From positions 110,886 through 174,885 of the forward strand of contig JNVV01000009.1 in the NCBI GenBank assembly GCA_000733355.1: a stretch of DNA of 64,000 bases, written 5' to 3'. How positions within the stretch are numbered: the stretch's first letter is position 1; each line of letters opens with the position of its first letter. Under the pieces are notes generated by a model that ran no database searches, had not been told where the DNA came from, and worked only from the letters and a program-made list of their open reading frames with translations. The position numbers were made by a program, and so were the translations under genes. Source of the DNA: Falciphora oryzae. Lineage: Eukaryota > Ascomycota > Sordariomycetes > Magnaporthales > Magnaporthaceae. Of the stretch, positions 47,440 to 55,883 are shown in pieces.

Positions 47440-48459
47440 GGCCTGGGATTAAGCCAGTGCTCATATTCGTCTTGATTACGATCAAATTTCTTCCTTCGCT
47501 CTCTTGAACCGACCTCGGGATTGGCGACTGAAAATTAAAGCACAACTCAGAACCCGCGTCCTCTCCGACCTCACCATGGCTGCTTTGACTATGACTTGCC
47601 AGCCGGTTGGGCATCGCCAGGTTGGCTCACTCCCTGGCGCGGAACCACTTTGTTCTGCTTACTGACGTTTTTTTTATCCACCTATTCCGGCCTCCTTGCG
47701 CGCAGGTGATCCGGTACAAACTCGACTTGTCCGTTGTGCACCGCGGCTGGCTCACCTGTAACTAGCTCGCGGTCATGTAGGCAAATCATGAGTCTTTGTA
47801 GAATGCAGCTAAGGTCAATGCCACTCCTGCTACCTGCTTCATGAGGGCTGTGTGCCAACGCCAGATCGTGGTCCCAAAAGCGGGAAGAAAAAATCTACTC
47901 AATGGAAAAGATCGTCGAGCAGGACCAAGTGCTTCCATATTTACCGCTTTATTGCCGCTGTTATAACCTTGCTAATAATTCCCTCCTTCATTCTTTCTCC
48001 GTTTTCCCTATCCATTTGCAGCCATAGTTTAACATTCGACGCTCCCTGTCCTATCCCCCCTCGCTTCCCTGCACATTTGGCGCCATGTTCCCGTCCCGAG
48101 CCTGTGTCGTAAATTCGAGCACTGGCTGGTCCTCCACTCCATGGATGCCAGTGGTCATTTCGATCCCGATAGGGAAACAGGAAATGCCATTTTCGTCAGA
48201 ACGCAGTGGTCGTTGTGGCAGGCTGTCCTAGGTAGTTTATCTCATTAACAGGATGTTCTTCCCCTGAAGCGTGCGTGGCAGAATGATCCCCGAAACCTTT
48301 TGTCTAATAGGCCTAGGGGAAAAGCTGGCATAAAAGATCCAGCCCAACCGAACCCTTGCCCATCGTTCTGGATGCAAAAGCCTGGATTCAGCAAAAGATT
48401 AGTCACAGTTTAAATCGGCGTAATTAGATGATGTGAAACAAAACGAAAGATTATCATAC
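47440..48459. other. Intergenic region, becoming AT-richer toward the transposon
   Basis: No gene. Ends in the flank of the TIR element and the former stop codon of paralogue P1. Confidence 0.5.
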
Positions 48460-49643
48460 CTAAAGGCCTAGTAAGTCAAGACCCCTACTTTGCGCCACCC
48501 CCCACTTCCGGCCACCCCGATTCCCATACTAAATCGCCAAAACGCACCGTTTTCAATCCGCAATAGCAAATCCAAATAAAATCGCACAAATGCAAACCCA
48601 AAACCAATCGAAAGCCGTTTTTTAACGCTTTTCAAAAATATTAATTTTGGATTTCTTAGGTACTGATGAATCCGGAAATTTAAATTTGAAAACAAAGGTC
48701 CAAAATACATATTAATTTTAGGACATTACAAAGTTAAATAAATCTTCAAATTTATATCCGATTAGGCTTTGGTATTTTACATAATATGGAGTTTAAAAAG
48801 GACTTTTAAAAAGTAAAACCGTATACTTTAACCTATTTTTTCTATTTAATTAAAAAATATTTTATATTTTACTAACAAACCTTTTTATGGGAAAAACTTT
48901 TAACTTTTTTATTTAAATGAAAAAAATAGTTACAAATATACGGTCTTACATAAAGGAAATCCCTTTTAAAACTTTATATTAATGTAAATACCCGGGTTTC
49001 ATTCAATCCAAATTTAAAGATTTATTTTACTTTATATTTTCGTAAAATTAGTATGTATTTTGCACCTTCAACTTTGAGCCGGAATCCCTAGCCCTATAAG
49101 GCTTTTAAAAATACAAACTTGCCTTGTTACAAAGCCTTTAAAAAAACGCTTTCGATTGATTTTGGGTTTGCATTTGTGCGATTTTATTTCGATTTGCTAT
49201 TGCGGATTGAAAACGGTGCGTTTTGGCGATTTAGTATGGGAATCGGGGTGGCCGGAAGTGGGGGGTGGCGCAAAGTAGGGGTCTTGACTTACGGCCATGA
49301 TGTGGCCATTAACTGGCTCTTCCATACTGGAAATCACCAGCAACTGCTCGTCCGGGGAGAGCTCGGCAGCTGCCAAAATGATGGGCACCTTGGCTTCGAT
49401 GGCCGCGATGGCCGCGGCCGCGGCCTCCTCGCTGCCAGGGGCATCCCTGTACTCGTTGAGAGCCTCCAGCAGCTCCCATTGGATTATGGAATTGAGAGAT
49501 GGATGCGGGAGCGTGAGCGATATCATCGCTGCCTTGCGCGTGCCATCCGGGTTGATACCCAGCTCCGCAGTCACCGAGTGGTGCAGCTCCGTCGCAATAA
49601 TAGAGCCCAGTGCCTGGACCTTTTGTGGAAAAGTCAAGGCCAT
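48460..49643 (-). pseudogene. Small helical family, copy P1, interrupted by a TIR element
   Basis: Unrecognised family. ATG at 49643 follows an intron (49824-49644) whose donor is GCAAGT and whose acceptor is AAAG directly before the ATG. 117 codons run to 49293: MALTFPQKVQALG, a Glu/Ala-rich helical second half (SEEAAAAAIAAIEAK), then EPVNGHIMA. There the 816-bp TIR element is inserted between TA duplicates. Skipping it, the four codons GTA CTA GGC CTT and a TAG (48462-48460) give 121 aa, exactly the length of intact copy P3, and the last 11 residues align without gaps (VNGHIMAVLGL versus VNGLVMRTMAL). As it stands the frame reads about 30 codons into the element to a TAG at 49199-49197. The former gene was therefore complete; a product with a transposon-coded tail remains possible. 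Confidence 0.72.
48474..49289. mobile_element. 816-bp non-autonomous TIR element, pogo/Fot1-like (TA target duplication)
   Basis: Inverted terminal repeats of about 150 bp (48474-48623 and 49140-49289) match with only about three differences and start AGTCAAGACCCC, close to the AGTCAAG ends I know for fungal Fot1/pogo elements. TA dinucleotides flank both ends (48472-48473 and 49290-49291), the target duplication of Tc1/mariner/pogo transposons. The core (48640-49130) has no open frame and is extremely AT-rich compared with the host DNA, suggesting RIP or decay of a former transposase region. Orientation undefined. It lies four codons before the stop of paralogue P1. Confidence 0.85.
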
Positions 49644-50228
49644 CTTTAAGCTGGTTAGTGGGTTGCTTCCAACCAGATAAAGATTGTTTTCAAAAGCCGA
49701 GGGCTTTGGAAGCATGCGAATGTTGAGGGCGAATTGAAATGCCAACCACCCAAGCTACACAAGAGGAAAATGGTCTCCAGGCACCCTATTACTGTGAGTT
49801 GTGATAATATCATTGAAGACTTGCCTTGATTTTCCCGGCTGGTTTGTGGATTTGTCTTCTGTTTTTTTCTTGGTGCTTGGGGTTTAACAAGGACTGAAGG
49901 AGATTTTTTTTTCGGTTTGGGGCTGTGGCCCGGCAATCGAGCTTTTGTATGAAAAGAATTTGAGAAGACTGAGGGCGGGCAATTTCCACTTTTTTTCCGG
50001 CGCCTGCCAACGTCAGATGGATTGCCCAAAGTCACTGGCCTGTACTTTGATCAGATACGCGAAGGGTGACCCCTTCTCAAGGATCGTATGGCAGCTCTGA
50101 CGACTGGTTTCCCTTTCCCGACTTGATGCTTGCCCCTAGCTTTGTACTTTTGAGTTATATACAGGCGAGGAAAGGGAAATTGGCACTTTTCTTTAGCTCG
50201 GGAGAGAGATCAGTTTCGTCACAGCCAA

Positions 50229-50357
50229 TCAACAAATGGCGGCGATGGTATTGAAACCATCCGCGTCAATTGCGACCTCGGCAATGATGGAGTGGAAAAG
50301 CTGCGTGCTGATGATCGACGCCAACACCTGGGTGTTCTGGTTGAAGATCCAAGGCAT
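50229..50357 (-). pseudogene. Small helical family, copy P2 (N-terminal fragment)
   Basis: Starts MPWIFNQNTQVLASIISTQL at ATG 50357, directly after an intron (50559-50358) with GCAAGT donor, CTAAC branch and ACAG acceptor. The 42 codons align with the first third of P1 and P3 (xxFxxxxQxLxSIIxTxxxHSxxAE), then meet TGA at 50231-50229; the next codons in frame are unlike the family. The TGA could derive from CGA by a C-to-T change. The gene is truncated and probably dead. Its 5' leader overlaps the remains of copy P2b. Confidence 0.55.
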
Positions 50358-50560
50358 CTGTAGGCTAGTTAGCACTATCCATGCTAGTCGGCCAATAGCC
50401 TAATATCGCCATTGGCAACAAATCATCTGGAATGCGCGAGTGGTGAGAAAGTAGTGAGGAGCCAGGCGCTCTTGGCTGGACGGGACAGAAAGGTTTGCTG
50501 GCGCTGGGTAACGGGAGATCACGCCGGAAGCTCGCGCGGTATTGTGAGGGAGGACTTGCC

Positions 50561-50779
50561 TTAGCATCTGTTGTGCACCTGGCAGGCAGCCAGGACTGCC
50601 TTTAAAATTGCGTGAATCGCCTCGACCGCCGCGGGAATGGCGCCGTTATGACTGCCAAGTTGTAGCTCGGGTATCATGGCGTTGGAAGTGCCAGAATAAA
50701 GGAAGCTCTGGAGGGTATATCCAGGCAACCAGGCCACAATGGCCATAGAGTTTCTCAAGCCCTCCTCGGTGTGGGCCAC
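50561..50779 (-). pseudogene. Small helical family, copy P2b (C-terminal fragment)
   Basis: 72 codons beginning near 50779. VAHTEEGLRNSMAIVAWLPG aligns with LSHTDQGLDLYLATLRDFPV of P3, and AAVEAIHAILKAVLAA with AAVAAVEAVIQAVLAR of P4. The N-terminal third is missing: upstream the frame hits TGA and the DNA turns AT-rich (50820-50880). It stops at TAA after CQVHNRC, before the usual C-terminal block. A truncated duplicate. Confidence 0.5.
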
Positions 50780-50785
50780 TTCAAT

Positions 50786-51840
50786 TATAACATGTCAGGG
50801 TGAGGAAGGGCTGTGAGGCCAGATATTGGTCTTTGAGAGAAATTATATATAATTAAAGCCGAATGCATTCATGGGCACACCATGTATCCGTAATCAGGGA
50901 ATGTGCGGTTAAGTTGTGGAGCTTCTCCCACAATTGCCGTAGGGGAAACTAACAAATCGAGGTAGGCTACTTAGCGTACGAGCGAGCTCCTTGCTGCCTT
51001 CAGACTACTGGAGTTGAACACCACCAGAGCCCACCCCAAATTTCGAATAATAATAAAAGAGGAGAGAAGCTAGTATCGTGTACGTGCGTGATTTGTATGT
51101 GTGATGTAGTGATGTTTGCCGTGATATCGTATTCGTAAACATCGAAAGTCTGACAAATCAACCCTATTGTTGTCACCCGTGTTGCTTCTGCCTGCCTTGA
51201 CGTGCAGCTCTAGCCACGTGAACAAAAAAAAGACGGGAAGCGCCAAAGAGACTAAACGGCGGCGCAGGCCTTTCATTGTGATGGACCTCAATGCAGATAG
51301 CCGAGCCGACTCGCATGTAGCCAGCCTACCCGCCCACCTAACTTTGACCCACCATGTCCTCTTCGTCCCGCACGCTCGTCCCCCCTGCGAGACCGTCTCT
51401 TCCTGAAAGAAAAAAAATAAAAGCATCGCAGAGTAGGGGCGTGGCTATCGTGAAGTCGTGGATTCATGAGGCATAACGTCGTGAACTTTAAGCCAGGCAA
51501 GAGAACTTAGAAAGGAGCACGACGGTAGTAGGACTGACGTTCTCCTGCTCTCGCGCGTGAAAGGAAAAGAAGCGACAATATCAAAAGCATCTTCAACAGG
51601 TGATGGCCAATCCTTCAAGCCACGAGAGTACGAGCGGGGACTGTTCACGAGTTTCTGAAGATTCGAGGAAAGAAAGCAAACCAAACGCCGACGCGACGCC
51701 CCAAACAAAAAGCGAGAACAGAAAGGAAGCCACCAGATTGTGGAGCAACCAAAGCATCGGGATCCACGTCGCCAGTAAGGGAAGTCTGAGTGTTGTGCGG
51801 CTCAGAGTTCTCATCGTCGTAATTCAGCTCGACACCAGCT
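50786..51840. other. Spacer inside the paralogue array
   Basis: No assigned gene. A minus-strand open stretch of about 65 codons (51835-51640; contains ELNYDDENSEPHNTQTSL) directly follows the P3 stop in another frame and looks coding-like, but no splice route joining it was found. Confidence 0.4.
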
Positions 51841-52206
51841 TCAAAGAGCCATCGTCCTCATGACTAGGCCATTGACGATTTCGATGGTTTCAGCCAGGAT
51901 GCCATCACCGATGGCCGCTGAGATCCGCGTTCCTCTGAGAACGGTTCTGAGCCTGGCCTCGACGGCCTCTGCTCCCACGACTTCAGCTTGGCCCATATCC
52001 CCCTCCTGGGCTGCCGGCATCATGGCGATGAATAGCGTTACGACGAGCGAGGTTTGAGTGCTTGCGACGGGGAAGTCTCGAAGGGTCGCGAGATACAAGT
52101 CGAGTCCCTGGTCCGTATGCGATAGCTCTGCCATGAGGGAGTGGTAGAAGATGCAGGTGATTCCACCGGCTAGAAGCCAGACCTTCTCGCCGAAGGCGAA
52201 TGGCAT
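51841..52206 (-). CDS. Small helical protein of unrecognised family, copy P3 (intact)
   Basis: 121 aa, ATG at 52206 immediately after an intron (52421-52207; donor GCAAGT, branch GCTAAC, acceptor CACAG) that splits it from a non-coding 5' exon. Begins MPFAFGEKVWLLAGGITCIFYHS, followed by amphipathic helices, an Ala/Glu-rich stretch (GAEAVEARLRTVL) and ends EIVNGLVMRTMAL. No signal peptide, Cys pattern or catalytic motif; alternating hydrophobic and charged residues suggest an all-helical fold, possibly oligomeric. Co-linear in length and end with P1 after removal of its transposon. It lies head-to-tail between P4 and P2b on the same strand. Function unknown. Confidence 0.65.
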   Translation of the reverse strand: MPFAFGEKVWLLAGGITCIFYHSLMAELSHTDQGLDLYLATLRDFPVASTQTSLVVTLFIAMMPAAQEGDMGQAEVVGAEAVEARLRTVLRGTRISAAIGDGILAETIEIVNGLVMRTMAL

Positions 52207-52444
52207 CTGTGGATTTGTTAGCAATGCCCGACCAAGACAATGGATCAATGGTGGCTTGGGAATGGGCTTGACTGGCGTGGGACTTGGGGAGCGGATGGTG
52301 GTGAGGAAGGAGTGACGACCAGTCGCCAGGCCAGATGGAAACGCATTTGAAGATTGTACTGGTGCTGGAAGAACTAACAAATTGCAAAGAGAAATTGAAA
52401 ACCAAAGATGCAGGTACTTGCTTTGTTCTTCCCTGCGTGCGATA

Positions 52445-52774
52445 AAGGTTTACTGGTAAACGCGAAATTATTCCCAGGACGGCGTCTCTCGGGATGTTGG
52501 CCCGGGCCAGAACCGCCTGGATAACAGCCTCGACGGCCGCAACAGCGGCGGCGGCAGCTTCGGGCGACCGATGGTCGACTGGCGGCGCGAGGGTGGCGAC
52601 GAGCGCCCTCATCACGATCAGCATGAGGTGTTGCAGCTAAGGACACCCAAAGGCCTGGACGGCCATTATCAGGCCAGGCGCCGTCTCGCCCAGCTCTCTA
52701 AGGATTGCTTTCTTGACGTGGCCGTTGATAAGGTCGCCCAGGGCCCAGATCTTAAGACCCAGACTGATTGGCAT
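52445..52774 (-). pseudogene. Small helical family, copy P4 (in-frame amber)
   Basis: ATG at 52774 follows an intron (52964-52775; donor GCAAGC, acceptor TTTAG). MPISLGLKIWALGDLINGHV matches the family start; codon 46 is TAG, after which the same frame continues with family sequence (SPEAAAAAVAAVEAVIQAVLAR) through PVNL at about 52445. Spacing between family blocks across the TAG equals that in P1 to within one residue, so the TAG replaced a sense codon, plausibly CAG. The last four to ten codons are not conserved and the frame runs on into the P3 leader. Confidence 0.6.
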
Positions 52775-52965
52775 CTAAAGAGTAGAGAGTCAGCATCGCG
52801 ATTTTGAAACACACATTCTCGACTTGCTTTGTCAAAGGATGGCGAGGGAGAGGAGTCAAGACCGAACTACAGCCATGGACGGGGGCAAGGGACGCATGGG
52901 AAGCTAAAACACCAAAAGTTGCTATTGGAAGGATAAAATAGGAAGCTGTAAGATGGTGCTTGCCT

Positions 52966-53546
52966 TGTTCTTCTCTTGTCTTGGCCGCTGGGTTTATTGG
53001 TGGTATGTTTGTTAGAGGGTTTGGTCGAAGCTTGTCGGAACTCGTTGTGGTTGGAGTCGACGAAGAGTTTTTTTTTTTTTTAAATCTCCCCTCGCGGTCG
53101 GTTCAAACAAGCGCCGGGCTGGTTTCGCACTACGCATGCTGTCGTCACCCCGTCGACGTCCCATCTTTCATGATTGGGCGCCAGTTGTAATGGAGCGGCT
53201 TTCTTTTTGACAATCCCAGACGTCTTGGAAGTTACAAGAAACAGGAGAAGGCGTCAGAGTATTTTGGTAGTGGTATTTGTGCTTGAAAGTATATACACAA
53301 AGGGGGTGCAGCAAAGACCTTGGCCCCGAGGCAGGTGGTCCCTTAGCTAGGCAACCATAAAACTCCCGGTAAAGCCTGCGGATGAACTGCAAAAATATGT
53401 GCAAAAACGTGAAGATATCAAATAAAAAAAAACAAAAAAAAACGATATAACTCCTTCAATTCTGTTACCCAACCCGCTATGCGAACGCCAAGTATCCGCT
53501 CCCGTCTTTTCTCTCCATCGTCAAGCACCCTTCACGGCGTGGACGC
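52966..53546. other. Intergenic region
   Basis: Contains the 5' leader exon of P4 at its left edge, a T-run at about 53069-53080 and A-rich tracts near 53420-53440 downstream of the PAPK-protein gene. No gene. Confidence 0.5.
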
Positions 53547-54437
53547 TTAGGTGCACTTGAGGACCTTGCCCTCAAACTTGCAGCGGTTGCTGTTCTGGAT
53601 GGCCAGGTTGATGAAGCCGCCGTCGCCCTGGGCGGTGAAGGTGTTGGGGGCGCTCATGTAGAAGCACTCGTACGTGGCCTTGAGCGCGCCCGTGGTGGAC
53701 GTGAGCTCGACGCTGGCCTTGCCGGCCACTCCCGCCTCGTCGTCGACCTTGTAGGCCGCGTTGTAGCAGATGGCGGCGGCGAACTTTTCCGGGTCCGGGT
53801 TGGCGTCCCACAAGTCCTTGGTTGTGGCCTGGGTGAACTGCTCGCGGGCCTTGGTCCAGTCCTTGGAGTCCTTGATCATGTTGAAGGCCGTCGTCATGCC
53901 CTCGGTCACCTTGTTGGTGATGGCGTCCTGGACCGGGCCCTGGATGGCGGTCGAGATGGCGGTCGAGATGGCGGCCGAGATGGCGTCGCCGACGAACTGC
54001 TTGACGCCGCCGCCGGCCTTGGGCGCCTCGGAGGGGGTGAGCTTGTTACGATCCGCGGGGGCGGAGGGCGCGGGCTTGTCCGCCGCGGGGGCAGATGGGG
54101 CGGGCTTTGGCTTTTCCGCTGCGGGAGCAGAAGGAGCAGGTTTGGGCTTGTCTGCGGGGGCTGGGGCCGGGGCCGGGGCCGGCTTGGTCTCAGGAGCAGG
54201 CGCAGGCTTCGGTGCGGGAGCAGGCTTCGGTGCGGGAGCTGGAGCCGGCTTGGGGGCAGGGGCTGGCGCAGGCTTCGGGGCGGGCGCAGGCTTTGGTGCG
54301 GGAGCGGGCTTGGGGGCTGGCTTGGTGGTTGGCTTCTTGGTGGTCGCGAGGGCGCTGATCTCGTTGTTGGCGGGGAGAGGGGCGGCCAGGACGCTGACCA
54401 TTGGCAGGGCCAGGACGATAAAGGTCTTGAACTGCAT
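53547..54437 (-). CDS. Secreted protein with Pro-Ala-Pro-Lys repeats
   Basis: 296 aa, one exon. Signal peptide residues 1-18 (MQFKTFIVLALPMVSVLA), then about 100 residues built from PAPK/PAPAP units, a linker with SAPAADKP repeats, and a globular C-terminal domain of about 150 residues (from VKQFVGDAISAAIST) ending in Cys-containing CKFEGKVLKCT. The domain has a Trp/Cys/Tyr-bearing part (YNAAYKVDDEAGV, YECFYMSAPNTF). The PAPK tract would be extended and basic, suited to spanning or binding the wall; that is inference. No family recognised for the C-terminal domain. It lies between the paralogue array and the subtilase. Confidence 0.8.
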   Translation of the reverse strand: MQFKTFIVLALPMVSVLAAPLPANNEISALATTKKPTTKPAPKPAPAPKPAPAPKPAPAPAPKPAPAPAPKPAPAPKPAPAPETKPAPAPAPAPADKPKPAPSAPAAEKPKPAPSAPAADKPAPSAPADRNKLTPSEAPKAGGGVKQFVGDAISAAISTAISTAIQGPVQDAITNKVTEGMTTAFNMIKDSKDWTKAREQFTQATTKDLWDANPDPEKFAAAICYNAAYKVDDEAGVAGKASVELTSTTGALKATYECFYMSAPNTFTAQGDGGFINLAIQNSNRCKFEGKVLKCT

Positions 54438-55883
54438 CTTGGGGGTGATGTGTTTCTGATAGAAGGTGGGAAAAGGAAAAAGAGTGGGGAGCAGCTCGGC
54501 AGAGAAGGTGGAGGATGAGGAGAGGAGGTTGTTTGTTGGTTGGGATGGTTGGTTGCTGTGCGAGCTGATGGGGATGGAGAGAGAAACAAAAACCTTTCCA
54601 GCAGAGATGAGGGCCAGAGATACTTATATCCAAATCCAGCGAGGTTCTTTCGACGGACCGCGATGGCCAACGTGTCGACTTTGGCGAGTGCTTCTAGTCG
54701 ACATCCTCGACTCGCGACAGCAAGCATCCCGCTGCTTAGCCACCGGTGTCTAGCCCCCGAGCTCCGTTTTTTGTTTATGTCGTCGAGCTATCTTTGGTAT
54801 TCCCAATAGATGGGATGAGAGCCCCCAGGGTCGATCCCGAAGAACAAGAGATGAGATGCAAGGGGGGTTTTGGCGGGCACAGGCACAACCCCCGCAAAAG
54901 AATGCGGGCTGGCCATGCCGACGGTGCTTAATTCTATTCTTGTCGTTGCTTGACATTCGGCCTCTCCACGAGATATTTGCCAGGCACAGGCACAAGCCGA
55001 GGCGGAGACTGATGGGCGCCGGGGGTGAGCTTGGTTCTTTCAGGGGAAATACTGGAGCAGGGGTCCCGGGGGGAAGGTCCCGGTCCTGCTTCCGGCTACC
55101 TCCATCCCATGTGCTGCTCTGCCCTCCCTTATAATTATTCCCCACGCAGCTTCGGGCAGGAGGCAGGCGGCAGTCTCTTGCAGTGTGGTATGGGTAGTAG
55201 GTCTTCTACAGTTAAAAAACTACCCGTCGTCCTGCCTCCAAAACCTTTGGAACACACCTCTGGTATGCCCAGATTCAACTTTCTCTTTTGCCACTTTTTT
55301 CTTTTCTTTGTCCTTGTCTTTTTTTTCCCCCTCCTCGACAGAGCAAAGAACTCAGAGCAGCGTGCGACTCGCACGAGCATCCGAAACGTCAAAAAACTCC
55401 ACCGCATTGTGCGGGCCGCCCTGCCCGTATTGGGGGGATCGACGCAGGGTTCTCCTGATGATTTACGCGAGAAAAGACCCAACCGCTTATGGCGTGTTCG
55501 AGAGGCCAAGCAAGCGCCAAGAAGCGGACTTCATGCGCGCCTCAACGAGCCGCGAGCGCGTCTGCCAATACTGAGAAACAGCGTCGGGGGATAAGCGAGA
55601 AACATCAGCGATAATTTCAGGAGCTGGACATACCGACTAGATTTTTCCCACCAATGACCGCTTTACCAGCAGATTTTCCGTCTGCAAACGTGGGCAGCGA
55701 GAGACCGGGGTGCAAAATCCTCACGACTCCGTGCAAGCATGGTGTGAGGCTAAAAGATAGGATAAATAGGGGAATAACAACATATATGTTGGGAACGGCA
55801 GTGGATGCTTAAAGCATTAGATTAAATAAAATAAAAATTAGGTTATTATATGTGTATGTACAAGCTAAGCTAACGCCCGCCCT
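54438..55883. other. Intergenic region
   Basis: Promoter of the PAPK protein and 3' flank of the subtilase. CT- and T-rich tracts near 55290-55330; AT-rich near 55760-55870. No gene seen. Confidence 0.5.

Noticed and set aside
48468..48710. Short open frames in the two arms of the TIR element that encode nearly the same peptide
   Set aside because: They are the two inverted repeats read outward; identity comes from the TIRs, not from a gene.
49197..52774. P1-P4 as exons of one large repeated gene
   Set aside because: Joining the end of P4 to the P3 ATG exon through the GC donor gives the wrong phase, and stop codons separate the copies.
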